A program made the translations under genes and the position numbers. Shown piece by piece: positions 6,891 through 12,509 of a stretch of 13,910 bases of DNA. Under the pieces are notes generated by a model, which saw nothing but the letters and a program-made list of their open reading frames with translations, was not told the origin of the DNA and did no database searches. Source of the DNA: Thiohalocapsa sp964524185 (GTDB lineage Bacteria > Pseudomonadota > Gammaproteobacteria > Chromatiales > Chromatiaceae); NCBI GenBank assembly GCA_964524185.1, contig CAZGCI010000095.1, forward strand, positions 1 through 13,910. The letters are read 5' to 3'. Within the stretch, counting starts at the first letter, position 1; every line of letters begins with the position of its first letter.

Positions 6891-7101
6891 ATGTTCGCAG
6901 AGGCGTCAAGTTTTCCGCACTGCGTCGTGCGCCAGGCGCCGGCAAGGGGAAACAGCCGAGCACCGAAGGCCGAGGCGCAACCGCCGATGCCAGGCTTGTG
7001 CGTCCGCGCCTTGGCCCTCGGCCCTCGGCCCTGGCCAGCAAACGACCCGCTGGCGTGCCGGCGCGCCAGTCGCTCGGTCGGTCTCAGGCATCACCTCGCC
7101 A
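6891..7101 (+). mobile_element. Second copy of the MITE-like repeat family
   Basis: 6891-6966 matches 2966-3041 at about 80 percent. From about 6966 the sequence follows the right half of the 1636-1852 element: GGCCGAGGCGC (6968-6978) pairs imperfectly with GCGCCTTGGCC (7006-7016), then CGGCCCTCGGCCCTGGCCA, a CTGGCG/CGCCAG stem, and an end ...ATCACCTCGCCA resembling that element's terminal repeat. It has no coding capacity. Its left boundary is uncertain. Confidence 0.5.
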
Positions 7102-7201
7102 GCCCCTAGCCCCTGTCCAACGCCGTTGATGCTGCGGGGTAGATGCTGCGGATAAGCGGCGCCCTGTCGCGGCCGTGTACCCGACGCGCACTCGGCGTTA
7201 A

Positions 7202-7225
7202 GATGTCGGTGTTATGCCCGACATC
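7202..7225. promoter_or_regulatory. Inverted repeat, probable XRE operator
   Basis: GATGTCGG (7202-7209) and CCGACATC (7218-7225) are perfect 8-bp arms with an 8-bp spacer, ending 16 bp before the XRE start codon. Position and symmetry fit a dimeric autorepressor site, but a structure in the mRNA leader is also possible. Confidence 0.45.
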
Positions 7226-7241
7226 AGCCTGAGGAAACGCA

Positions 7242-7607
7242 ATGAAAGAAGCAGAGAAAGAACTGAATCACGCCATCGGCGGACGCCTGCGTGCGGCACG
7301 CCAAGCCCGCGACCTGAGCCTGAATGAGCTGGCGACCCTCACCGGCGGGCTCTTCAGCAAGTCACGGATCAGCAACTATGAGCAGGGCATCCGGCGACTG
7401 AGCATCGAGGGCGCGCAAACCCTTTCCGCGGCGCTGGGCAACGTCAGCGCAGCCCAGCTGCTCTGTATCGATGACAGCCCCGCGGTCGGCGCCAACCCCG
7501 AGGAGCAGCAGCTGCTGGCGGCATTCCGCGCGGCTAGTGCAGACGGGCGCCGACGCTTGCTCGAGTGCGCCGCAGAGGCGGCCGCCAAGCCGAAGACCGC
7601 CGCCTGA
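7242..7607 (+). CDS. XRE-family transcriptional regulator
   Basis: The 121-residue protein has an HTH_3 (Cro/CI-type) DNA-binding domain at about residues 12-68. Helix 2 is SLNELATLTGG, the recognition helix lies in SKSRISNYEQG, and RRLSIEGAQTLSAALG closes the domain. The C-terminal part (about 80-121) is an Ala/Arg-rich helix with no recognised ligand domain, and could dimerise. GAGGAAA ends 3 bases before the ATG, so the start is secure. The inverted repeat at 7202-7225 just upstream suggests autoregulation. No toxin or phage gene is adjacent, so its targets are unknown. Confidence 0.9.
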   Translation: MKEAEKELNHAIGGRLRAARQARDLSLNELATLTGGLFSKSRISNYEQGIRRLSIEGAQTLSAALGNVSAAQLLCIDDSPAVGANPEEQQLLAAFRAASADGRRRLLECAAEAAAKPKTAA

Positions 7608-7619
7608 TGCTGCATGGCG

Positions 7620-7655
7620 GCCGCCGCCTCTGCGTGAACCAGAAGCGGCGGCTTT
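7620..7655. terminator. Stem-loop between convergent genes
   Basis: GCCGCCGC (7620-7627) and GCGGCGGC (7645-7652) form a perfect 8-bp stem followed by TTT, 12 bp after the XRE stop and 13 bp before the stop of the convergent lipoprotein gene. The T run is short, so this is a weak candidate for rho-independent termination. Confidence 0.4.
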
Positions 7656-7668
7656 GCGGCGTCGGAGA

Positions 7669-8001
7669 CTACTCCGCGTCGCGGGCCGCCTTCACCCCCT
7701 CTGCCTCTTCGAGCACCTCGATGATCTCGAATTCGGTGATGATCCCATCCGCCCGGGCCTGATCAGCGAGGGGCTTCACCTCGGGAAAGCGCTCGACAAC
7801 CGCGTCGAGCTTCTCGATCTCCTCAGGCGTGGCCGGCATGTCGATCGGCTCGCCGGAGCCCTCTGCAACCTGCTCGCCAGACTGGTCGCCGCAACCCTGT
7901 AGCAGCAAGGCGGCCAAGAGACACACGGGCAAGATCGATACGGCCAAACGGGGTGCGGCTAGGATCGGCGTCGAAGCAGCAGGGCGGGAGGTCTCGTGCA
8001 T
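7669..8001 (-). CDS. Small outer- or inner-membrane lipoprotein, unknown function
   Basis: The 110-residue protein starts with an 18-residue polar region, then a hydrophobic core ending in the lipobox LLQGC, so Cys37 should be lipidated and the signal peptide removed by LspA. Asp at +2 is absent (Gly38, Asp39), which slightly favours outer-membrane sorting. The mature part is acidic (PIDMPATPEEIEKLDAVV, EIIEVLEEAE) and helical, with a DGIITEFEIIEV stretch that loosely resembles half an EF-hand; calcium binding is not established. I recognise no family. The ATG at 8001 is chosen over an in-frame start 18 codons upstream because it places the signal sequence sensibly. A CTAATCTTGTAGGT leader precedes it. 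Confidence 0.7.
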   Translation of the reverse strand: MHETSRPAASTPILAAPRLAVSILPVCLLAALLLQGCGDQSGEQVAEGSGEPIDMPATPEEIEKLDAVVERFPEVKPLADQARADGIITEFEIIEVLEEAEGVKAARDAE

Positions 8002-8408
8002 GATGGTACCTACAAGATTAGGGGCTAAGCGGAGCCCGAAGCCGGGCCGGGCCAAGCTGGGCCGGCGTTGATATCGAGGTGTCTGTCCGCGGAACGGCGC
8101 CGGGCCGTCCGGACCGGAGGGCCCGGCGCGTTGCGCAGAACCCGTCAGCTTGGTGTCAAGCGTGGCGGGCGCGAGCGTAGCAGGTTGCCCGGGCCCTCGC
8201 AGCCCGTGTGAGGCCCCGTTAGGCTCTTATTAGACCCCCAGAACACCCCGGCTAGAACCATGTGGGCCCGCACGCGATGACGGTTCTGCGGTGCTTCCCG
8301 CCGGGCGATGGCGTAGCATGCCGCCGACCCACACTCCTCGGCCGACCCGCCGTCGCAGTCTCCCAGGCCATGCCGCACCACTTCGATCACGCCCATGCTC
8401 GCGAGGCG
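8002..8408. other. Gene-free stretch with strong hairpin
   Basis: No gene is supported. GCGCCGGGCC (8097-8106) and GGCCCGGCGC (8120-8129) form a perfect 10-bp stem whose 13-nt loop contains the palindrome GTCCGGAC. There is no T run. The stretch should contain the promoter of the minus-strand lipoprotein gene and that of the plus-strand exported protein gene, but no clear consensus was found. Confidence 0.4.
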
Positions 8409-8996
8409 ATGCCTCAACCCGACGCGCAAGCGGCCCACGCGCAAGCGGCCGGCACGCGGGCAGGTTTCCGGCACGCCCGCGGGTCCTGCACCGGCCACGG
8501 CCAAGGGCCGAGGGCCGAGGCGCGGACTGCCAACCCCGGCGTCAACCCTCACGCCAGGTCCAGGCCGGCAGCCGCCTTGCTGCTGCTGTTCACCTACGCC
8601 CTGGCGCCAGCGGCAGAGCCCCTCACGCACCGCGTGCGCGTGGACGTGCCACTGGCCTGTGCGGCCTTGGCACAGATCCGCGCAGCCGAGTACCCGGAAG
8701 TCGTTCGGGTCTACGACCAGGGCCAAGCGCCGCAGAGCTTCGAGGAAGCAGACCGCGCCATGCTGGGGCTGCAGTGGCGGCACCGTCAGCAGTTCGCGGA
8801 GGACTTGGCGACCCAAGCGTTCGTCGACGTCTTCGGGCGCCCGCCGACGGCGGACGAGCTAGCAAACGAGCGCAGCAGATGGGTCCGCACCCTGCGGGAC
8901 GATCCCGATCCAGCGCACGAGGTCCTCGAGACCGACTGCGAGGCCCTATTCGACGCGGCCCAGGAATGGTGTCCGACCGGAACAATCACCCAGTGA
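8409..8996 (+). CDS. Exported hypothetical protein, start unresolved
   Basis: The reliable part is from about 8560 to the stop: a hydrophobic segment AAALLLLFTYALAPAAEP reads as a signal peptide, followed by about 125 residues with three Cys, AEYPEVVRVYDQ, EADRAMLGLQWRHRQQF, FVDVFGRPPTADEL and CEALFDAAQEW. It is probably periplasmic with a disulfide; I do not recognise the family. The first ATG offered here (8409) leaves about 55 polar residues before the hydrophobic core, too long for a normal signal peptide, and that leader includes a translated GGGCCGAGGCG repeat arm (8499-8523). The natural start may be a TTG at 8577, may lie further upstream (GTG 8262, ATG 8277 or 8370), or may have been displaced by repeat insertion. 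Confidence 0.5.
   Translation: MPQPDAQAAHAQAAGTRAGFRHARGSCTGHGQGPRAEARTANPGVNPHARSRPAAALLLLFTYALAPAAEPLTHRVRVDVPLACAALAQIRAAEYPEVVRVYDQGQAPQSFEEADRAMLGLQWRHRQQFAEDLATQAFVDVFGRPPTADELANERSRWVRTLRDDPDPAHEVLETDCEALFDAAQEWCPTGTITQ
8499..8523 (+). repeat. Single arm of the GGGCCGA repeat family
   Basis: A 25-bp tract of GGGCCGA-type units (beginning GGCCAAGGGCCG) matches the left arm at 1703-1730 and the reverse complement of the arms at 4673-4690 and 10063-10082. It lies within the open frame of the exported hypothetical protein, upstream of its signal peptide. Confidence 0.65.
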
Positions 8997-9046
8997 CAAA
9001 CGAACAGCACCCGGCGGCAGACCGCCCGACACCACCGCGGTGCACA

Positions 9047-9117
9047 CCCCCCGCGCGCGCCCAACCGCCGCACCACGCCCGCGGCGCCGCCACGGACTCC
9101 AAGACCAAACACCGCCG
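9047..9117 (+). repeat. CCGCGG-type repeat copy
   Basis: The sequence CCCAACCGCCGCACCACGCC, followed by a CCGCGGCGCCGCCACGG hairpin and CACCGCCG, matches the inter-hairpin part of the 146-bp units at 10173-10464. The GTAG hairpin itself is absent. Confidence 0.7.
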
Positions 9118-9122
9118 CTGGC

Positions 9123-9275
9123 CGCATCGGCTTCCACCCGGTGAGCCCGCTCGCCGAGCAGATGATCAAGACCGAGCGCGATCTGCACATCGCCCAGGTG
9201 CTGCTACCCTTGGTGCAGGACGCGTCTGGGACCAGCGAGCAATCGATGGCCGGCGGACCGGCCCTATGGACCTGA
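9123..9275 (+). pseudogene. Probable 3' remnant of an unrecognised gene
   Basis: One frame reads RIGFHPVSPLAEQMI, then KTERDLHIAQVLLPLVQ, then a Gly/Ser-rich tail and TGA at 9273-9275. Its amino acid mix and G/C third positions look like genuine protein, unlike the adjacent repeat translations. It has no good start (GTG 9141 or ATG 9162 would give 44 or 37 residues, no ribosome-binding site), and a repeat copy abuts it on the left, so it may be the C-terminal end of a truncated gene. The family is not recognised. A genuine small protein is possible. Confidence 0.3.
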
Positions 9276-9324
9276 CACCGGCACGATCCTAGACACGAGA
9301 GGCCCGAGCTCGCGAGCCTGGCGT

Positions 9325-9352
9325 TTGCAAGGTTTAGCATTAGGCGTAAAGT
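9325..9352 (+). promoter_or_regulatory. Promoter-like sequence of the AbrB/PIN operon
   Basis: TTGCAA (9325-9330) and TAAAGT (9347-9352) are 16 bp apart in a locally A+T-rich patch. The -10 candidate touches the left end of the palindrome at 9351-9365, fitting repression by operator binding. Confidence 0.35.
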
Positions 9353-9365
9353 AAGGAATCCTTAC
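9351..9365. promoter_or_regulatory. Perfect palindrome, probable antitoxin operator
   Basis: GTAAGGAATCCTTAC is a perfect 7-bp inverted repeat around a central A, 21 bp before the ATG of the AbrB-like antitoxin. Antitoxins of this class usually bind a palindrome at their own promoter as a toxin-antitoxin complex. Confidence 0.55.
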
Positions 9366-9386
9366 ATTGGCGGTGCAGACAACAAC

Positions 9387-9629
9387 ATGCTTGCGAAAAA
9401 AACCTCAAAAAACCAAATCACGCTCCCCAGGAGCGTGACCGCGGCGGTGGAAGCGGGCGACTATTTCGAGATCGAGGTCCGCGACGGCCAGATCATCTTG
9501 ACCCCCGTGCGGATTCAAAGGGCCGACGCGGTGCGTGCCAAGCTGGCCGCCTTGGCGCTGTCGGAGCAGGATCTCGATGACGCGGTGGCCTGGGCCCGGC
9601 AAGGGCACGATGCGCCATCGGGCGCATGA
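9387..9629 (+). CDS. AbrB/MazE-type antitoxin
   Basis: The 80-residue protein has a swapped-hairpin AbrB DNA-binding domain at residues about 3-42 (SKNQITLPRSV, then DYFEIEVRDGQIILTPV). The C-terminal tail (46-75, LSEQDLDDAVAWARQG) is acidic and helical, and would be expected to wrap and block the PIN toxin. The toxin gene overlaps the end of this one by 20 bp if it starts at 9610, so the two should be translationally coupled and co-transcribed. Autoregulation through the palindrome at 9351-9365 is likely. No strong Shine-Dalgarno is seen before the ATG. Confidence 0.9.
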   Translation: MLAKKTSKNQITLPRSVTAAVEAGDYFEIEVRDGQIILTPVRIQRADAVRAKLAALALSEQDLDDAVAWARQGHDAPSGA

Positions 9630-10059
9630 GGGCGCGACCCCGGGCTTGCGGGTGGTGCTCGACACCAACCTCGTCTTGTCGGCGCTGATCTTCGGCGGGA
9701 CTCAGACCGAGCGTCTGCGTCAGCAGTGGCAACGCGGTGCCCTGTGTCCCTTGGTCTCGCGCGCGACGGCCGCAGAGCTGATCCGCGCTTTGGCCTATCC
9801 CAAGTTCAAGTTGACAGCCGCTGAGCAGCGCGAGCTGCTGGCCGATTATCTGCCGTATTGCGAGACAGTGGTGGTGCCGAATCCAGCCCCACAGACGCCG
9901 GATTGCCGCGACCCTGCAGATATGCCGTTTCTTCAACTGGCCCTGGCGGGGCGCGCCGAGGCTTTGGTGACAGGCGATCACGATCTTCTGACCTTGGGCG
10001 ACCAACTGACCTTCCGCATCCTGCGGCTGGGTCCGTTCCTGGCAACGCTCGAGGGATAA
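9610..10059 (+). CDS. PIN-domain toxin (VapC-like ribonuclease)
   Basis: This is a predicted metal-dependent endoribonuclease toxin. The PIN fold is intact: VVLDTNLVLSAL (first Asp is residue 18), AAELIRAL (Glu), DPADMPFLQLAL (Asp) and VTGDHDLL (Asp) supply the acidic metal-binding set. It belongs to the group annotated as 'putative toxin-antitoxin system toxin component, PIN family', about 140 residues. The ATG at 9610 gives 149 residues with AAGGG 5 bases upstream, and overlaps the antitoxin gene; family members usually begin at (M)RVVLDTN, so TTG at 9646 (137 residues) is an alternative. It ends just before the first repeat array. Confidence 0.9.
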   Translation: MRHRAHEGATPGLRVVLDTNLVLSALIFGGTQTERLRQQWQRGALCPLVSRATAAELIRALAYPKFKLTAAEQRELLADYLPYCETVVVPNPAPQTPDCRDPADMPFLQLALAGRAEALVTGDHDLLTLGDQLTFRILRLGPFLATLEG

Positions 10060-10172
10060 GGCGCCTCGGCCCTCGGCCCTTTCCCCCAGGAGTACGGGGC
10101 GACAGCTCCGTCCCGCGCCCCCAACCGCCGCACCACGCCCGCGGCTCCGCCACGGACGCCAACAACACCCAC

Positions 10173-10201
10173 GTAGGGTGTGCGCGCGGAGCGTGCGCAC
10201 C
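10173..10201 (+). repeat. GTAG-footed REP-like hairpin (copy 2)
   Basis: GTAG then an 11-bp stem (GGTGTGCGCGC with GCGTGCGCACC, two G-T pairs) around a GGA loop. First unit of array 1. Confidence 0.85.
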
Positions 10202-10318
10202 GCATGAGAAGTCACGCCCGCGGTTCCGCCACGGACTCCAAAAACAGCCACCGCCGTCCCGCGCACCCAACCGCCGCACCACGCCCGCGGCTCCGCCACG
10301 GACGCCAACAACACCCAA

Positions 10319-10347
10319 GTAGGGTGTGCGCGCGGAGCGTGCGCACC
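10319..10347 (+). repeat. GTAG-footed REP-like hairpin (copy 3)
   Basis: Identical to copy 2, exactly 146 bp downstream. Confidence 0.85.
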
Positions 10348-10464
10348 GCATGAAAAGTCACGCCCGCGGCTCCGCCACGGACTCCAAAAACAGCCACCGC
10401 CGTCCCGCGCCCCCAACCGCCGCACCACGCCCGCGGCTCCGCCACGGACGCCAACAACACCCAC

Positions 10465-10493
10465 GTAGGGTGTGCGCGCGGAGCGTGCGCACC
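10465..10493 (+). repeat. GTAG-footed REP-like hairpin (copy 4)
   Basis: Identical to copies 2 and 3, again 146 bp on; start of the first about 326-bp block duplicated at 12185. Confidence 0.85.
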
Positions 10494-10790
10494 GCATGAG
10501 AAGTCACGCCCGCGGCTCCGCCACGGACTCCAAAAACAGCCACCGCCGTCCCACGCGCCCAAACACCGCACCACACCGCCAGCAAGCAGCGCGGGCTGCA
10601 TCACGCCGCCAACGCGCCGTGACGATCATCAAAGCCCGCTTGCCCGACAGCCAGCAGGCTGATTCAATACCGAAGTTCTTCGTTCAATCCAGAACGCAGC
10701 GCGCAGCACACCACCAGACACTCGCCCACGGCCCAAAATGACAGGGTAGGGCGGTAGCATGCCAAAAGCCCATTACCGCAGCAGTTGAAC
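10465..10790 (+). repeat. 326-bp direct repeat, left copy
   Basis: From the GTAG hairpin to GTTGAAC this block matches 12185-12509 at roughly 90 percent by eye, including the shared AAAATGACAGGGTAGGGCGG and CAGCAAGCAGCGCGGGCTGC segments. Beyond GTTGAAC the two diverge completely. Confidence 0.85.
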
Positions 10791-10875
10791 CTAAAACGAG
10801 CAGTTGGACGGTCGTCAAGGTGCGTCCCGCCCGGTCGTTCGGATCAGGTTGGCTGGCGAGGCCCAACGACGCGTA

Positions 10876-10889
10876 ATAGTCGTGACTAT
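10876..10889. promoter_or_regulatory. Perfect palindrome upstream of MNT/HEPN genes
   Basis: ATAGTC-GT-GACTAT is a 6-bp perfect inverted repeat with a 2-bp centre, about 180 bp before the MNT start. It is a possible operator; the distance makes this uncertain. Confidence 0.25.
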
Positions 10890-11066
10890 GGCGAGGAGTC
10901 GTCACGCAGCGATCGGGTGCGCACGCCCCGCCGCGCACCCTCAAAGCGGAGACGTCAGTCTTTTGTCCGGATGTCCTGTACGCGTGCGCATCCGGCCGGC
11001 CGATCGTTGTCGAACCGCAACGACGTTGTCCTGCCCAAAGCCGACACGCCCGACCAAGCAGAGCCC

Positions 11067-11366
11067 ATGCGCCTGACTCAGCAACAAACCATCGCGATTC
11101 ACGACATTGTCAAGCAACTGGCCGGTGCGGACGCCGAGGTGCGCTTGTTCGGCTCACGAACCGACGATGCCGCACGGGGCGGAGATGTCGACCTGCTCTT
11201 GGACTCGCCGCGTGCCGTCGACAATCCCGCAATGCTCGCGGCGCGCCTCTCGGCGAAGGTCTCGCGTCTGATGGGTGGCAGGCGCGTGGATGTCGTCATC
11301 AAGGCGCCCAACCTGGCGCAGCTTCCCATCCACGAGGTCGCCTTGCGGGAAGGGCAAATTCTGTGA
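11067..11366 (+). CDS. MNT-type nucleotidyltransferase, antitoxin of a HEPN/MNT pair
   Basis: The 99-residue minimal nucleotidyltransferase has the signature FGSRTDDAARGGDVDL (28-43), with Gly29-Ser30, Asp40 and Asp42, and a third carboxylate at Asp75 in RRVDVVI. Spacing between GS and the DxD is nine residues. In characterised MntA/HepT systems such an enzyme neutralises the HEPN RNase by transferring AMP from ATP onto a Tyr near its active site; the same role here is inference from order and motifs. The start at 11067 matches the usual N-terminus (MRLTQQQ before the first helix); the open frame extends 94 codons upstream without coding character. It overlaps the HEPN gene by 4 bp (GTGA), implying translational coupling. 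Confidence 0.88.
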   Translation: MRLTQQQTIAIHDIVKQLAGADAEVRLFGSRTDDAARGGDVDLLLDSPRAVDNPAMLAARLSAKVSRLMGGRRVDVVIKAPNLAQLPIHEVALREGQIL

Positions 11367-11842
11367 CGCTCAAACCGCAACTTGTCGAGCGCCTGCGCTA
11401 TCTGGCCCGCGTGGTCGGCAAGGAATGCGCGCACCTCAGCAGCACCGACCAGCGCTTATTTGCCGGTGGTTTCGGCCTGGACCAAGCGCAGCGCCTCGAG
11501 GCCGATCCTGAACTGGCTGAACGCGTCGAGGCGTTCGTCGGGCGATTTGGTCGCCTCCAAGACACGCTGGGCGACAAGCTCTTGCCCCTGTTGTTGAACG
11601 CGCTTGGCGAAAAGAGCACCGTTGCCATTGACAACCTCGATCGCGCCGAGCGGCTGGGCATCATCGACTCCACGGAGGACTGGATGGCTATGCGTCTGCT
11701 GCGCAATCAGATGGTCCATGAATACGTGGAAGACTTGATAATTCTGACCAGCGCGCTCCAATCCGGTCACGCCTTCGTGCCCGCCCTGCTCGATGCCGCC
11801 AACAAGATGATTGCAGAAATCGAACGGCGAATAGCTGGATGA
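11363..11842 (+). CDS. HEPN-domain toxin (probable RNase) of a HEPN/MNT pair
   Basis: The 159-residue, mostly helical protein carries the HEPN motif R-x4-H-x-Y as RNQMVHEY: Arg114, His119, Tyr121. Arg and His are the expected RNase residues, and Tyr121 is the position equivalent to the Tyr AMPylated in HepT. FGRLQDTLGDKLLP (62-75) and AERLGIIDSTEDWMAMR (95-111) give the helices before the motif. It starts with GTG at 11363, overlapping the MNT stop. Which partner is toxic is inferred from the family, and neither activity is proven. The gene ends 113 bp before repeat array 2, so the pair is tightly enclosed by arrays. Confidence 0.88.
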   Translation: MTLKPQLVERLRYLARVVGKECAHLSSTDQRLFAGGFGLDQAQRLEADPELAERVEAFVGRFGRLQDTLGDKLLPLLLNALGEKSTVAIDNLDRAERLGIIDSTEDWMAMRLLRNQMVHEYVEDLIILTSALQSGHAFVPALLDAANKMIAEIERRIAG

Positions 11843-12038
11843 CTTCCGCGCCGGACGCGGCCAGACAAACACATTGACGCGCCGCTGGAGCGGCACGGGA
11901 TCCGTCACGACGCCAGAGCGCCATAACGATCACTCCAAGAACAACCACCGCCCGGAGTACGGAGCGACAGCTCCGTGCCGCGCGCCCAACCGCCGCACCA
12001 CCCCCGCGTCTCCGCCCCGGACTCCAAAAAACACCCGC

Positions 12039-12067
12039 GTAGGGTGTGCGCGCGGAGCGTGCGCACC
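12039..12067 (+). repeat. GTAG-footed REP-like hairpin (copy 5)
   Basis: Same 29-bp sequence as copies 2-4. Confidence 0.85.
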
Positions 12068-12184
12068 GCATGAAAAGTCACGCCCGCGGCTCCGCCACGG
12101 ACGCCAAAAACAGCCACCGCCGTCCCACGCGCCCAACCGCCCCACCGCGCCCGCGGCTCCGCCACGGAAGGCAAGAACACCCAC

Positions 12185-12213
12185 GTAGGGTGTGCGCGCG
12201 GAGCGTGCGCACC
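12185..12213 (+). repeat. GTAG-footed REP-like hairpin (copy 6)
   Basis: 146 bp after copy 5; opens the right copy of the long direct repeat. Confidence 0.85.
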
Positions 12214-12509
12214 GCATGAGAAGCCACGCGCACGGCTTCGCCACGGACTCCAAAAACAGCCACCGCCGTCCCACGCGCCCAAACACCGCACCACACCGCC
12301 AGCAAGCAGCGCGGGCTGCATCACGCCGCCAACGCGCCGTGACGATCATCAAAGCCCGCTTGCCCGACAGCCAGCAGGGTGATTCAATACCGGCGCCCAG
12401 CGTTCAATCCAGAACGCCGCGCGCAGCACACAACCAGCCCCCCGCCCATGCCCCAAAATGACAGGGTAGGGCGGTAGCGTGCCAAAAGCCCATCACCGCA
12501 GCGGTTGAA
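12185..12509 (+). repeat. 326-bp direct repeat, right copy
   Basis: Counterpart of 10465-10790. Its last bases, TTGAAC, are the first two codons of the MarR-type gene, so repeat edge and start codon coincide. Confidence 0.85.

Larger units (their letters stand above)
6519..7241. other. Gene-free stretch with dispersed repeats
   Basis: No gene is supported over roughly 720 bp. A short frame from ATG 6747 begins with one hydrophobic helix (MVGLILSGVVVAMLMLLVF) but has no ribosome-binding site and runs into repeat sequence. The right half is the repeat at 6891-7101, followed by two CCCCTAG-like heptamers and the XRE promoter region. Confidence 0.5.
8997..9386. other. Intergenic stretch: repeat copy, gene remnant, promoter
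   Basis: No complete gene is supported. Positions about 9047-9117 carry a copy of the CCAACCGCCGCACC / CCGCGG hairpin repeat. A short coding-like remnant follows (9123-9275), then an A+T-richer promoter region for the AbrB/PIN operon. Confidence 0.5.
10063..10790 (+). repeat. REP-like hairpin array 1 (146-bp period)
   Basis: The array starts with a CGGCCCT arm and an ACGGGGC...GCTCCGT hairpin. Two near-identical 146-bp units follow (10173-10318 and 10319-10464), each made of one GTAG hairpin and two CCGCGGCTCCGCCACGG hairpins. A third GTAG hairpin (10465) leads into a unique-looking about 300-bp tail ending GTTGAAC at 10790. 10088-10790 corresponds to array 2 at 11955-12509, which has one 146-bp unit fewer. 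Confidence 0.85.
10060..11066. other. Gene-free stretch: repeat array and MNT/HEPN leader
   Basis: The first about 730 bp are hairpin repeats (10063-10790). Long minus-strand frames through it encode only repetitive Arg/Gly/Trp-rich peptides and are artefacts of stop-free repeats. Positions 10791-11066 should hold the MNT/HEPN promoter; they contain a perfect palindrome at 10876-10889 but no clear promoter consensus. Confidence 0.6.
11843..12504. other. Gene-free stretch: repeat array 2
   Basis: No gene is supported. After a short unique piece with a CCGCG/CGCGG hairpin (11847-11861), the stretch is hairpin repeats (11877-12509) up to the TTG start of the MarR-type gene. Long minus-strand frames here are repeat artefacts. 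Confidence 0.6.
11877..12509 (+). repeat. REP-like hairpin array 2
   Basis: The array starts with a CGCCGCTGGAGCGGC repeat related to 4782-4836, then an ACGGAGC/GCTCCGT hairpin with loop GACA (11958-11975). One 146-bp unit follows (12039-12184), then a GTAG hairpin opens the right copy of the 326-bp block. Apart from one missing 146-bp unit it parallels array 1, in the same orientation. Confidence 0.85.

Noticed and set aside
5973..7109. 378-residue plus-strand open frame
   Set aside because: Its first half is the antisense of the ClpP-fold gene and its second half translates dispersed repeats; no ribosome-binding site or recognisable domain.
6747..7109. Small membrane protein starting MVGLILSGVVVAMLMLLVF
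   Set aside because: Only one hydrophobic helix, no ribosome-binding site, and the frame continues into dispersed repeat sequence.
10173..10493. CRISPR array
   Set aside because: Repeat period is 146 bp, the whole unit is repeated with no unique spacers of regular length, and no cas gene is present.
9493..10497. Long minus-strand open frame (334 residues) with repeating Arg/Gly/Trp-rich peptides
   Set aside because: It runs antisense through the PIN gene and the hairpin array; the peptide periodicity simply reflects the 146-bp DNA repeat, and the same peptides appear in other repeat frames at 11905-12324 and 12827-13405.
10785..11066. N-terminal extension of the MNT protein
   Set aside because: The extra 94 codons lack coding character and the nucleotidyltransferase fold begins naturally at 11067.
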